Shown one piece after another: positions 27,003 through 38,527 of a DNA stretch of 64,000 bases; position 1 is the first letter of the stretch, and each line of letters starts with the position of its first letter. A program made the translations under genes and the position numbers. The DNA lies in NCBI RefSeq assembly GCF_023614235.1, contig NZ_CP094264.1:1550001-1614000 (forward strand), read 5' to 3'. Under the pieces are notes generated by a model. The model searched no databases. It was not told the origin of the DNA and was given only the letters and a program-made list of their open reading frames with translations. Source of the DNA: Streptomyces sp. MRC013. Lineage in GTDB: Bacteria > Actinomycetota > Actinomycetes > Streptomycetales > Streptomycetaceae.

Positions 27003-28619
27003 TTACTTGACGGTGACCTGCGTCAGCTCGAGGTCGCCGTGGAAGTCGACGCTGACGTTGTCGACGCCCTTGCCGTGGCCGCCGTTGATGCGGTAGTTCC
27101 ACAGCGGGATCGCCGGCATCTTCTCGACGAGCTTCTTCTCGACCTCCTGGTAGGCCTTCACGGCCTCCTCCAGGGAGTTCGCGTTGTCGCCCTTCGCCAT
27201 CAGCCCGTCGATCTCCTTGTCGGAGAAGCGACCGTTGTTGGACTCGGCCTTGGTGTGGTAGAGCTCCTTGAGGAAGTTCACGTTGACCGGGTAGTCGGCC
27301 ACCCAGCCACCGCGGTACATGCCCTTGACCTGGTTGTTGTCACGGGCCTCGAGGTCCGTGGGGAAGTCCGGCTTCGGGTCGCCGACGCAGTCCACGCCGG
27401 TGGCGTTGCGGATGGACTCGCAGACCGCGGTCACCCACTCCTTGTGGCCGCCGTCGCTGTTGTACTGGATGAAGACCTTGTTGCCGGGGACGCCGCCGCC
27501 CTCGGTGACGAGCTTCTTCGCCTTGGCGGGGTTGTACGTGAAGACGTCCGTGCCCAGCTTCTGGTTGCCCTTGACCTGCGGCGGCGTGAAGCTGGTCGCC
27601 GGGGTGCGGGTGTTGTTCAGGACGGTCTTGGTGATCGTGTCCCGGTCGATCGCCATCGACAGGCCCTGGATGACCTTGGGGTCGACGCCCTTGAACGGCT
27701 TGCTGTAGAACGCCGGGACGAGCGACTGGACGGCCGCGTAGTCCTGCTCGATGGCGCCCTCGCCCAGGTCCTGCTTGTACTTCGGCAGGTCCGTCGGGCC
27801 GACCTGGCGGATGATGTCCAGGTTGCCGGAGACGACGTCGCGGTACGCGGCCTCGACGGTCGCGTAGTTCTTGAACTGGATGCCCTTGTTGGCGGCCTTG
27901 TTCGGGCCCTGGTAGCCGTCGAACGCCTTGACCTGGATGAGCTTCTTGTGGTCCCAGCGCTCGAACTGGTAGGGGCCGTTGCCGACCGGCTTCTTGCCGA
28001 ACGCCTTCGGGTCGTCGAAGAAGACCTTCGGCAGCGGGGCCCAGGTCGCGTAGCCCAGCTTGTAGTTGAAGTAGGGGACCTTCGTCTTCAGCGTGATGGT
28101 GAAGGTGGTGTCGTCGATCGCCTTCAGGCCCGACATCTTGTCGGCCTTCGGCTCGCCCTTCTCCGGGTGGACGTCGTCGTAGCCCTGGATGTCGGAGAAC
28201 CAGAAGGAGTTCTGCTGGGCGTTCTTGACGTTGGCGTACCAGTTCCAGGCGTCGATGTACGACTGGGAGGTCACGGCCTCGCCGTTGTGGAACTTCCAGC
28301 CCTTCTTGAGCTTGACGGTCCACACCTTGGAGTCCTTGGTCTCGACGGACTCGGCGTTCGTGTAGACGATCTCGCCCTTGGCGTCGAAGTCGAGGAGCTG
28401 CGTGAAGAGCGACTGGATGACGTACGAGCCGTTGGTCTCGTTCGTGTCAGCCGGGATCAGGGGCTTCTGCGGCTCGCCGACGTCGATGGACACGTAGCCG
28501 GCGGGCTTGCCGCTGCCGCTGCCCTTGCCCTCGTCGCCCTTGCTTCCGCCACAGGCCGTGGCAGCCATGGCAACGGCGATCGCGCCCGCCACCCACTTGG
28601 CGCTCTTGACACCGCGCAT
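27003..28619 (-). CDS. Oligopeptide ABC transporter substrate-binding lipoprotein, copy B
   Basis: 538 residues from the ATG at 28619 (SD AGGAGGAA). Signal AKWVAGAIAVAMAATAC with lipobox, then GGSKGDEGKGSGSGKPAG linker. SBP_bac_5 hallmarks: KLKKGWKFHNGEAVTSQSYI, KPVGNGPYQFERW, LSMAIDRDTITKTVL, and C-terminal KMPAIPLWNYRINGGHGKGV. Lys-rich and less GC-biased than copy A. In position (near typA) and type it resembles the BldK oligopeptide importer needed for aerial growth in S. coelicolor. But in bldK a permease gene precedes the SBP as I recall, so I do not assign the name. Confidence 0.93.
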   Translation of the reverse strand: MRGVKSAKWVAGAIAVAMAATACGGSKGDEGKGSGSGKPAGYVSIDVGEPQKPLIPADTNETNGSYVIQSLFTQLLDFDAKGEIVYTNAESVETKDSKVWTVKLKKGWKFHNGEAVTSQSYIDAWNWYANVKNAQQNSFWFSDIQGYDDVHPEKGEPKADKMSGLKAIDDTTFTITLKTKVPYFNYKLGYATWAPLPKVFFDDPKAFGKKPVGNGPYQFERWDHKKLIQVKAFDGYQGPNKAANKGIQFKNYATVEAAYRDVVSGNLDIIRQVGPTDLPKYKQDLGEGAIEQDYAAVQSLVPAFYSKPFKGVDPKVIQGLSMAIDRDTITKTVLNNTRTPATSFTPPQVKGNQKLGTDVFTYNPAKAKKLVTEGGGVPGNKVFIQYNSDGGHKEWVTAVCESIRNATGVDCVGDPKPDFPTDLEARDNNQVKGMYRGGWVADYPVNVNFLKELYHTKAESNNGRFSDKEIDGLMAKGDNANSLEEAVKAYQEVEKKLVEKMPAIPLWNYRINGGHGKGVDNVSVDFHGDLELTQVTVK

Positions 28620-29660
28620 GGGTTCCTCCTCATGAGTCACTTGTCACTGAAGTGGGGGATATGCGCAGATCGCCGACACCCCTGACGGCGTTCGCGCGGC
28701 ACCCCTGTGTGTGCTCGTGAGTCGGCGCGCTCCCCACAGCGCGTGACCCGTTGACCCGAGCTCAATGGAGCCAACTATTAAGTACGAGGGGTCCGTAAAC
28801 CACACTTACAGGGTCTCGTTTTGACAACATCAGTCATGCCCCGTTAGCCAAAATCCGGACAAACCGATCATAGACAGACACCCTCGAAACGGACTGTTAA
28901 CCCGTGTTCCGGTGAGCAGTGATCGATATGCGGACACTTGGTCGAGGTAAACGAGTTGACGGAGGACCCTCCCGCCTGCCGGGGCGCCGCCGCTCGCGTG
29001 ACCCGCGCGGCACCCGGCTCGGGGGGCCCGGGGCCGCCCGGCTCGGGGGCCGGCTCCGCCCGGCTCGGGGGCCCGGCTCGGGAGGCCCGGCGCCGCACGG
29101 AATCCGGAGGGGATGCGGCCCCGAAGTCGCCGGGGACCGCCGGTCCGGTCGACTTTCCGCCATTCCCGCACGGTGGGAGGGGGCGGCGACGGCGCGCGGT
29201 ACCGGCCGCGATCGCGGTCCGGGCCGCAGCGCCCGCCCCTCCGGCCGGCCGTCCCCGTCGGGTTCCCCGGCCGGCCCGGGGCGGGGCGGCCGGGGAGGGG
29301 CGGTCCGGAAGCGGCCGGGTGGGGGCGATCGGACGGGAACGGCCCGGGGCGGCCGCGGCGGGGCACGGTCGGGGAACCGCGGCCCGAGGGCGGCGGCCGG
29401 GACGGGGGAGGTCCCAACGCGGCGGCCCGAGGGCGGCGGCCCGGACCGCTCGCCGGTCCGGCACCCGGGCGCCGGGCGGCCGCACATGCGGAACGCCCGG
29501 CCGGGAAGGCCCCGGCCGGGCGTTCACGTCGACCGTCCGCGGCCCGGTCGGCGCGGACGGGTGGGGCGGCGGTCCGCGGGAGCCGCCCGGTCCCGGACCC
29601 GGGCGGGTCCTTCCGGGGACTCGCCGCGGGCGACGGCCCGCGGGGGCCGCCGGGGGCGCG
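28620..29660. other. Intergenic of 1.04 kb with AT-rich promoter zone
   Basis: The segment 28750-28925 is the most AT-rich of this part. On the minus strand it contains TTGTCA (near 28822) and TACTTAATAG (near 28780), likely promoter elements for the copy-B operon, but spacing to a consensus -10 is not clean. The rest (28950-29490) is GC-biased sequence without a supportable gene, ending in the typA terminator. Confidence 0.45.
29491..29525 (-). terminator. typA terminator
   Basis: Perfect 15-bp stem GAACGCCCGGCCGGG (29491-29505) with 29511-29525, loop AAGGC, 136 bases after the typA stop. Confidence 0.75.
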
Positions 29661-31568
<1,908 letters not shown>

Positions 31569-31679
31569 GGGTGGCTGGCGCTTCTCTCGGATCGTGGGTG
31601 CGGCGTCTCTTTTTCCTCAGTACGCCCGCCGGGCGGACGCGCCACGGCTCTGTCCATGGTACGGGGCTGCCGCGCACTC

Positions 31680-31714
31680 GGCCTCCCGGGCACGATCGTG
31701 CCCGCCGGGAGGCC
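31680..31714 (-). terminator. Terminator after the lone SBP gene
   Basis: Arms GGCCTCCCGG (31680-31689) and CCGGGAGGCC (31705-31714), with the inner palindrome GCACGATCGTGC, between the SBP stop and typA. Confidence 0.7.
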
Positions 31715-31761
31715 CGGCGGGCGGTCGATCCGCGTGGTTTCCGCGCCCGTTCGCCGCGGGT

Positions 31762-34065
31762 TCACTTCTCCTTCGGTGCCGCGAACCCGATGTCCTCGTA
31801 CCGCGGCGTCGCGAAGCCGAAGGCGCCCGCGTTGACCACGTTCCTCCGGACGGCGACGAGCTCGGGCCGCTGGAAGAGGGGGATCGACCCGGCGGCGGCC
31901 CAGATCCGGGCGTCGGCGCGGCGCAGCAGGTCGCGGGCGGCCTTCTCGTCCAGTTCGGCGGCGGCCCGCTCGAAGAGCTGGTCGATGTGGTCGGTGCCCA
32001 CGCGCGTGTAGTTCTGCTCCACCAGCAGCGAGCCGTCCGCGGCGGGCTCCGGCTTGGCGTGGATCGGCCGGCCGTCCGTGGCGGGGAAGGCGGTTCCGGG
32101 CCAGGAGTAGAGGGCGAGGTCGTAGTCGCCGGAGGCGATGTGGTCCTTGAAGAAGTCCTCGTCGGGGACCTTGCTGATCTCGGTGCGCACGCCGATGCGG
32201 TCCAGCATCGCCGCGATCCGGCCGCCGACGGTGCGGAGCGTCCCGGAGCCGGGTCCGGAGGGCAGGACGAAGCGGAGGGTCAGGGGCCGGCCGTCCTTGC
32301 CGAGGGGGCCCGCGGCGGAGCCGGTCCCGCCGGCCGGGGCGGCGGTGCCGACGGGCGCGTACGCGCCGGGGACGCCCTGTCCGGCCCCGGGACGCCCGGA
32401 GGCGGAGGCGCCCCGGGCCCCGCCGGCCTCCCCGGCTCTCCGGGCTCCCGTCCCGGTGAGGGCCGCCGTGACGGCGTGCGCCCGGCCGGGGGCGGTCCCG
32501 CCGCGGACGGCCGGGGGCGCGGAGGCGCGCGGGCCGGCGGCCGGCTTGTCCTCGCCGACGATGTACAGGCCCTCGTCGGACGGGAGGTCCACCGTCCTCG
32601 CCCCGGCCGCGGTGCCCGGTGCCCGACCGGGCGCCGCGGCGGGCGAGGCGCCCTTCGACGGGGTCCCCGACGCCTCCGCCTCGGTGCCCTCCTTCGGCGG
32701 GGCGCTCGCGCGGGCGCCCTCCTTCGTCCAGCCCGCGTCGGCGAGCAGGGCGAGGGCCTCCTCGGTGTCCTGGTCGCCCAGGGCGCCGCTGCTGTCGGCG
32801 TACGCGTCCTGCCCGGCCAGCGCCAGGTGGGAGCCGAGCGGTTCCGCGGGCAGGCCCAGCGGGGCGAGTACGGCCTCGGCCAGCTCGCGGCGGTCCAGGG
32901 CGCGGGCGACCGCCCGGCGCACCCGCTCGTCGGCGAGCGGGCCCGACTCGCCGTTCAGGGCGAGCTGGGTGTAGGCGGGCTCCAGGGTCCTGCGGACGAC
33001 GTAGCGGCCCAGGGCCCGCCGCTCGGTCTCGCGCGCGGCGGCGGCCCGCCGGTCCCGGAGCCGCGCGGCGCGCGCCTCGGCGGCCTTCGCCCGGTCGGAG
33101 CCGTGCGCGGCGGCCCAGGACCCCAGGGCGGCCGAGGGCGCCTCGGCGCCGGCCCCCCGGGCGATGGGCCCGCCCTTCGCGTCCGACCGGTCCCCGGGTG
33201 CGGCGCGGGTGATGCGGGCGGCGACGGGTGCGTCCACCTCGGCGAGGTCGACGGTCCCGGCGGTGAGCGCCTCGGCGCGGCGGTCGCGCGGAACGGCGCG
33301 CAGGACGAGGCGTTCGAGCTTGGCGGGCCGGCCCCACCAGCGCGGGTCGCGGACGAGGGTGAGGGCGCCGGCCTTCCGGTCGACCGCCTTCAGCCGGAAC
33401 GGCCCGGCGGTGCGCGGCAGGCCGGTGCGGGCGCCGTCGTTGAAGGCGTTCGGCGATCCGGTGACCTCCTTCGGGTACAGGGGGGTGAACAGCGACTTCC
33501 AGTCGGCGTAGGGCTTGCCGAAGGTGACCCGGACCTCCAGGTCGTCGGCGCCGCGCTCGATCTTCTCGATGCGCTCGTACCCGGCGTTGCGCGCCGTCCA
33601 GTACGCGCTGTCGCGCCCGCGCAGGGCACGCCACTGGGCGACGAAGTCGGGGGCGCCGATCTCGCGGCCGTCGCTCCACACGGCCTGCTGGTGGAGCCGG
33701 TAGCGGACGACCTGCCGGGGCTCGCGCTCGATGACCTCGGCGGACTCCAGGTAGTCCGGGTTGGGCTGCGGCCGGCCCCGCTCGTCGAGGGTGAAGAGGG
33801 CGGGCAGCACGGCCCCGGCGACCCGGGCGGTGGCGGCGTCGGCGTCGGCCTGGAAGGTGTTGAGGGTGGCGGGCAGCGCGTCGACCGCCCAGCGCAGGGT
33901 GCCGCCGTCGGCGACCTCGGAGCGGGGTGCGGCCGCGACGTCCGCGGGGACGGCCCGGACGCCGCCCTCGTCCCCGGAGCTGCAGCCGGCGAGTACGGAC
34001 ACGGCGAGCACCCCGCTGGTGAGGAGCGCGGCGGACCGGAGTGCGCGGACGCGGACCTGGGCCAT
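31762..34065 (-). CDS. ABC transporter family substrate-binding lipoprotein with low-complexity insert
   Basis: 767 residues from the ATG at 34065. Lipoprotein signal AALLTSGVLAVSVLAGC. SBP_bac_5 halves are clear: GGTLRWAVDALPATLNTFQA, YRLHQQAVWSDGREIGAPDF, FGKPYADWKSLFTPLYPKEV, TAGPFRLKAVD, and C-terminal FKDHIASGDYDLALYSWPGT and AAAGSIPLFQRPELVAVRR. Between residues ~270-325 and ~455-590 lie Ala/Arg/Gly/Pro-rich segments not found in ordinary SBPs (~540 residues). No permease or ATPase genes adjoin it, so it may borrow another transporter or act as a sensor. The frame is continuous throughout. Confidence 0.88.
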   Translation of the reverse strand: MAQVRVRALRSAALLTSGVLAVSVLAGCSSGDEGGVRAVPADVAAAPRSEVADGGTLRWAVDALPATLNTFQADADAATARVAGAVLPALFTLDERGRPQPNPDYLESAEVIEREPRQVVRYRLHQQAVWSDGREIGAPDFVAQWRALRGRDSAYWTARNAGYERIEKIERGADDLEVRVTFGKPYADWKSLFTPLYPKEVTGSPNAFNDGARTGLPRTAGPFRLKAVDRKAGALTLVRDPRWWGRPAKLERLVLRAVPRDRRAEALTAGTVDLAEVDAPVAARITRAAPGDRSDAKGGPIARGAGAEAPSAALGSWAAAHGSDRAKAAEARAARLRDRRAAAARETERRALGRYVVRRTLEPAYTQLALNGESGPLADERVRRAVARALDRRELAEAVLAPLGLPAEPLGSHLALAGQDAYADSSGALGDQDTEEALALLADAGWTKEGARASAPPKEGTEAEASGTPSKGASPAAAPGRAPGTAAGARTVDLPSDEGLYIVGEDKPAAGPRASAPPAVRGGTAPGRAHAVTAALTGTGARRAGEAGGARGASASGRPGAGQGVPGAYAPVGTAAPAGGTGSAAGPLGKDGRPLTLRFVLPSGPGSGTLRTVGGRIAAMLDRIGVRTEISKVPDEDFFKDHIASGDYDLALYSWPGTAFPATDGRPIHAKPEPAADGSLLVEQNYTRVGTDHIDQLFERAAAELDEKAARDLLRRADARIWAAAGSIPLFQRPELVAVRRNVVNAGAFGFATPRYEDIGFAAPKEK

Positions 34066-34385
34066 GGCTTGTACCTCTTCGTCCGGATTCCCGAATTTAG
34101 GGATGATCACATCTATTGCCCGACCACTGAAGGGGAGGACGCGCGCAGGTCGACGGCGACACGGCGGGGGCGGGCCGGAAGTCCACCCGCGCGGTCCAAC
34201 GGGTCTTAGGGGAAGCAGCCGGCGCGCCCCCGGACGGGCGGGCCCGCCGGGCGCCGCCGCGACGTCCCGGCCCGCCCGGCCGGGGCCGGGGCGGCCACCC
34301 CCGCCGGCGCGGGGGCGGGCGCCGGGCACCGCCGCGGCCCCGCCTCCGGTCGCGGGGGTCCGGCCGCCGCCCTAGCCTCGCTCCT
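34066..34385. other. Intergenic, 320 bp, between divergent genes
   Basis: The first 65 bases upstream of the SBP start are AT-rich (ATTCCCGAATTTAGGGATG and CATCTATTGCC on the plus strand). Read on the minus strand, AATAGATGTGATCATCC may hold the -10. The remainder is GC-rich without features. Confidence 0.4.
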
Positions 34386-35287
34386 GTGACGCGCAGAGCC
34401 CCCCCGGGTCCTCGTGCCCCTCCTCGCCGGGCTGCTGGCGGCGGGGTGCCCGCCGGCGGGGCCCGCCGCCCCGGCCGGGCGCGCGGAGGAGCCGGGCCCG
34501 CCGCAGGGGCGGCAGGGGGGCCGCCGCCCGGGCGGACGCGCCGGGGACACGCGTGCCGGAGGCGGCCCGGGCCCCCGACCGGTTCCACGGGGGCCGGCGG
34601 CCCCCGCCGCCGGCCGTGCGCGTACGGGACCCCTCCGGGCGCCTCCCGCAGCGGTGGGCCGGCGCGACGGCCCGCCGCTGCGCGCCCGGCGCCGGCGGCG
34701 GGCCGTCCGCGGCGGCGTGGGAGCGGCGGCACGCGGACGCCGTCACGGAGCGCCCCTCGCGGGACCGCCCGGACGAGGGGGCGCGCACCGCCGCTTCCGC
34801 GCCGAGCACCGGAGCGGAGGCGGGCACCGGAGGCGGGGCCGGGAGCGAGGCCGAAACGGGCACCGGCGCCGGGGGCGGGGCCCGCGCCCGGGCCGGGGCC
34901 GGGGACCGAGTCGGGACCGGGGCTCGGGCCGGGACCGCGACCGGGGTGGGAGCCGAAGCCGAGGCCGGGACCGTCGAAGAACACGGCGCGGGCCTGGCGG
35001 GGCGGTCCGTGCCCGGCCCGGCGGCCTCCTCCCCGAGCGCTCCCGGACCGGGCGGCGGGGGCCCCGGTGCGAGCCTGGCCGTCCCGTTGGCGCTGGCCGC
35101 CGGGGTGCTGGCGGCGGCCGGGTACGCGTACGCGGGCCGGCGCCGACGGGCCCGGACGCGGACGACGCCGCACGGCGGGACGCCCGTGCCGGGCGGCACG
35201 GAGCCGGACGAGCGGACGCGGGGCGGTCGTCCGCCGCCCCGTGCCTGCGGGCCGCCGAGGGGGCCGTCGGACAGGCCGCCGGGCTGA
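34386..35287 (+). pseudogene. Putative lipoprotein with C-terminal membrane anchor, two apparent frameshifts
   Basis: Not a recognised family. From the GTG at 34386, removing one C from the seven-C run 34399-34405 gives MTRRAPRVLVPLLAGLLAAG C, a textbook lipoprotein signal with an LAAGC-type lipobox. A second one-base correction in the six-G run 34515-34520 joins it to the frame that continues to 35287. That frame encodes AVRVRDPSGRLPQRWAGATA RRC, AAAWERRHADAVTERPSRDR, a long Gly/Ala/Thr-rich stretch, and a membrane helix (ASLAVPLALAAGVLAAAGYAY) with a basic tail. The mix (signal, linker, single TM) suggests a wall- or membrane-attached secreted protein. The C-terminal end is uncertain. Confidence 0.4.
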
Positions 35288-35478
35288 TCGGGGCCGTGGA
35301 CCGGTGGGCCGTGGAACTCGCGGGGGCCGCCGGGTGCGCTCGCGGAGGACGAGGCGTGCCCCAGGGGGCGCGGGGTGTTCGGAGGCGGGACTCCGACGAC
35401 CGGGCGGCCGGGCCGGCCCGTACGCCGCCGGCCCCACACGCCCGGCCCGTACGCCACCGAACCCCGCGCGCCGCGCCG

Positions 35479-38019
35479 TCAGAACATGCTCAGCAGCTGG
35501 TCCACCGTGGGCTCGGCCGATCCCTCCCCGTCGGGGAGGGCCAGCTCGAACCAGACCGTCTTGCCGCGGGGCGTCCTGCGCGAGCCCCAGCCGGCGCTGA
35601 GCAGCCCGACGAGCTGGAGCCCGCGGCCGCCCTCGTCGGTGTCGCGGGCGCGGCGGCGCCGGGGTTGGACCAGGCCGGCGTCCCACACCTCGCACACCAG
35701 TGTGCGGTCGCGCAGCAGCCGGAGCCGGATCTCCCCCTCCCCGTAGCGCAGGGCGTTGGTGACGAGTTCGCTGACGAGCAGTTCGACGGTGTCGACCAGC
35801 GGCTCCAGCCCCCAGGCGGCGAGCTGGTCGCGGGCCAGCTCGCGGGCGCGTCCCACGGACCGGGGCTCGCGCGGCAGGCACCAGTCGCCGACCGCCTCGG
35901 CCGGCAACCCGCGGACCCGGGCCATCAGCAGCGCGATGTCGTCCTGGCCGTGCCGGGTGTCTAGGGTGTTGAGGACGTGGTCGCAGGCGTCCTCCAGGGG
36001 CCGCTCGGGGCCGGTGAGGACGCCCCGGAGCGCCCGGAGGCCCTCGTCCAGAGGGTGGTCGCGGGACTCGACGAGCCCGTCGGTGTAGAGGGAGAGCAGC
36101 GCCCCCTCGGGCAGCTCGACCTCGACCTCCTCGAACGGCTCCCCGCCGACGCCGAGCGGCATCCCCGGCGGTACGTCGAGCAGCCGCGCCTCCTCGCCGG
36201 GCGCGACCAGCACGGGCGGCAGGTGCCCGGCGTTGGCGAACGTGCAGTGCCGGGTGACGGCGTCGTACACGGCGTACACGCAGGTCGCGAGGTACACCTC
36301 GGACCGCTCGGGGCCGCGCGGCCGGTGGGCCGCGCGCGAGGACTGGGTGCCGATGGGCGCGCCGAGGCCGCGGGCGATCTCGTCCAGGTGGGAGAGGACC
36401 TCGGCCGGTTCGAGGTCGAGCTGCGCCAGGGTCCGCACGGCGGTGCGGAGTTCGCCCATGGCGACGGCGGCGCGCAGGCCCCGGCCCATGACGTCGCCGA
36501 CGACGAGGGCGGTGCGGTGGCCGGGCAGGTCGATGACGTCGAACCAGTCGCCGCCGACCTCGGTGGCGTCGTTGCCGGGGAGGTAGCGGCAGGCGATGTC
36601 CAGCCCGGCGGCCTCCGGGTCGCCGGGCGGCAGGAGGCTGCGCTGGAGGATCAGGGCGCGCTCGTGCTCGCGGCGGTAGAGGCGGGCGTTGTCGATGCAG
36701 ACGGCGGCGCGGGCGGCGAGTTCGACGGCGAGGGCCCGGTCGCGTTCGCCGAACGGTTCGCTGCCCTTCGTACGGGAGAACTGGACGAGCCCGACGACGG
36801 TGTCGTGGGCGACCATCGGCACGGCGAGGGTCGAGTGGACGAGGCCGCCGTCGTCGGTGGGGACGAGGACGGGACGGCCGGTGCTCAGGGCGTTCGCGCA
36901 GGGCGAGGTGAACGGGAAGCGGTGGACGGAGCCGACCAGGGGCGGCTCGGCCTCGCAGCAGTCGGGACCGGCGGGCGGGACGACGAGGGGCGGCGCGTCG
37001 GAGACGGCGCTGGCGAAGGCGACGCGGCGGAGCTGGGCGGTGCGCCCCCCGGTCCGGCCGGGCGGGGCCTCGTCGCCGGTGAGGAGGCCCTGGTAGAGGT
37101 CGACGGCGGCGAGGTCGCAGAAGCCGGGCACGGCGACGTCGAGGAGTTCGCGGGCGGTGGTCTCCAGGTCGAGGGAGGTGCCGATGCGGGCGGTCGCCTC
37201 GTTGAGGAGGGCGAGGTTGCGGCGGGCGCTGGCGGCCTCGCGGGCGACGTTGTGGCGGCGGGTCACGTCGGTGGTGAGACCGGCGACGCCGATGGGGCGG
37301 CCGGATCCGCTGTGCACCCGGTAGAGGTTGACGGACCAGTGGCGGCGGTCGGTGGAGCCGGGAACGGTGCCGGTGACCTCCAGGTCGGTGACGGCCTCGC
37401 CGGTCTCCAGGACGCGGCGGAGCGCGGCGGTCATCCGGTCGGCCTCGGGGCGGGAGAGGTAGTCGCGGACGGTGCGGCCGCGGTGGTCCTCGGCGGTGCC
37501 CCCGAAGACGGTGGCGAAGCGCTGGTTGGCGCGTTGGACCCTCAGGTCCGTGCCGAAGAGCAGGAAGCCGAAGGGGGATTGACCGAATATCGCCTGGGAG
37601 GAGGCCAGGTCGGTCTCGATCCGGTGTAGGGCGCGTACGTCCACGGCGATGCAGACGGCGCCGCGTTCGCCGTACTCGTTCTCGCTCGGCATGACGTACA
37701 CCTCGGCCACGTGGCGCGCGTACCGCTCGCCGGGGACGCGGAAGGGGACGAGGCCCGTCCACTCCTTGCCGTCGAGGATCTCGGCGATCTTGCGGCGGCC
37801 CTGCGACCGCGACTCGGCGGGCATGAGCACCTCGACGGGGTCCATGCCCCCGACCTCGTCGGCGGGGATGCCGAACATCTCCGCGGCACGCCGGCTCCAC
37901 TGGTCGACGAGTCCGTCGGGGCCGATGGAGAACGACGCCACTCCGACGTAGTCGTAGATCGAGCCAGGCGGGCTGCTCTGCCACACGACGCCGTCCGTCG
38001 TCCCGGATATCTCGCTCAC
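35479..38019 (-). CDS. PAS-PAS-GAF-SpoIIE phosphatase with C-terminal ATPase (anti-sigma-factor-like) domain
   Basis: 846 residues. Two PAS domains (~20-130, e.g. SFSIGPDGLVDQWSRRAAEM; ~145-260, FGFLLFGTDLRVQRANQRFA). GAF domain ~275-440 (VGLVQFSRTKGSEPFGERDR). PP2C-type SpoIIE domain ~450-690, with metal-binding GGDWFDVIDLPGH, VGDVMGRGLRAAVAMGELR and YTDGLVESRDHPLDEGLRAL. HATPase_c of the RsbW type ~700-840 (VELLVSELVTNALRYGEGEI, DEGGRGLQLVGLL, GSRRTPRGKTVWFEL). Such proteins dephosphorylate anti-anti-sigma factors and may also phosphorylate them, linking sensory input to alternative sigma factors. No sigma or antagonist gene adjoins. Confidence 0.93.
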   Translation of the reverse strand: MSEISGTTDGVVWQSSPPGSIYDYVGVASFSIGPDGLVDQWSRRAAEMFGIPADEVGGMDPVEVLMPAESRSQGRRKIAEILDGKEWTGLVPFRVPGERYARHVAEVYVMPSENEYGERGAVCIAVDVRALHRIETDLASSQAIFGQSPFGFLLFGTDLRVQRANQRFATVFGGTAEDHRGRTVRDYLSRPEADRMTAALRRVLETGEAVTDLEVTGTVPGSTDRRHWSVNLYRVHSGSGRPIGVAGLTTDVTRRHNVAREAASARRNLALLNEATARIGTSLDLETTARELLDVAVPGFCDLAAVDLYQGLLTGDEAPPGRTGGRTAQLRRVAFASAVSDAPPLVVPPAGPDCCEAEPPLVGSVHRFPFTSPCANALSTGRPVLVPTDDGGLVHSTLAVPMVAHDTVVGLVQFSRTKGSEPFGERDRALAVELAARAAVCIDNARLYRREHERALILQRSLLPPGDPEAAGLDIACRYLPGNDATEVGGDWFDVIDLPGHRTALVVGDVMGRGLRAAVAMGELRTAVRTLAQLDLEPAEVLSHLDEIARGLGAPIGTQSSRAAHRPRGPERSEVYLATCVYAVYDAVTRHCTFANAGHLPPVLVAPGEEARLLDVPPGMPLGVGGEPFEEVEVELPEGALLSLYTDGLVESRDHPLDEGLRALRGVLTGPERPLEDACDHVLNTLDTRHGQDDIALLMARVRGLPAEAVGDWCLPREPRSVGRARELARDQLAAWGLEPLVDTVELLVSELVTNALRYGEGEIRLRLLRDRTLVCEVWDAGLVQPRRRRARDTDEGGRGLQLVGLLSAGWGSRRTPRGKTVWFELALPDGEGSAEPTVDQLLSMF

Positions 38020-38527
38020 GCGACCGTCCCCTCCAGCTCACCGCACCGGACCGGCCCTGCCCGCAGTATTCAGCACCACGGCCCCCGTCGGCACGCCGTT
38101 CGCGATCACAGGGTGGTCTCGTTCGTTTTGAGCCGAGCCCGCGGTGATCGTTGTCCCTTACCTCTTCTAACCCGGCGGGGAGGGCTCGAACCACACGCTC
38201 CCGCCGGTTCGGCTGTTTCCGTACCCCGGTTCCTACCCTGCCCGGGGCGGCCCGGGGTACGGATCCGGAACGGGATCGGGGCTTCGGGACGGCGGGGGCG
38301 GAAGCCTGGGGGTAGGAGGGGGAGCGCACGGCACGGGGAGGGAGCGCGCACGGCGCGGGGTGCGGCGGGAGGAGCGCACGGCGCACGAGGGCGGGTGACG
38401 GGAGCGCACAGCGCATCGAGGGCGGGGCGACGGGAGCGCGGTGTACGGGGGTGGTGAGCGCGCGAGGGCGGTGAGCGCGCGCCGGGCGTCCCGGGCGGCG
38501 TGCCGGCGGGCGGCCCGCGCGACGCGG
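38020..38527. other. Intergenic, 508 bp
   Basis: Two parts: 38095-38175 is relatively AT-rich (GTTCGTTTTGAGCC, CCCTTACCTCTTCTAAC) and probably holds the SpoIIE-gene promoter; 38320-38480 is a degenerate direct-repeat zone. No gene supported. Confidence 0.45.
38321..38480. repeat. Degenerate direct repeats of GGAGCGC(AC)GGCGC
   Basis: Five copies of GGAGCGC begin at 38321, 38341, 38371, 38401 and 38433, each followed by ACGGCGC-like sequence and variable GGGCGGGTGAC-like spacers. Two weaker GTGAGCGCGC copies follow at about 38454 and 38471. Confidence 0.55.

Noticed and set aside
22813..28619. Naming the typA-proximal ABC operon bldKA-E
   Set aside because: Position is suggestive, but gene order (SBP first) differs from bldK as remembered; needs phylogeny.
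34097..38416. 1439-residue minus-strand open frame
   Set aside because: Arg/Pro-rich shadow of the SpoIIE phosphatase gene in another frame; no family motifs.
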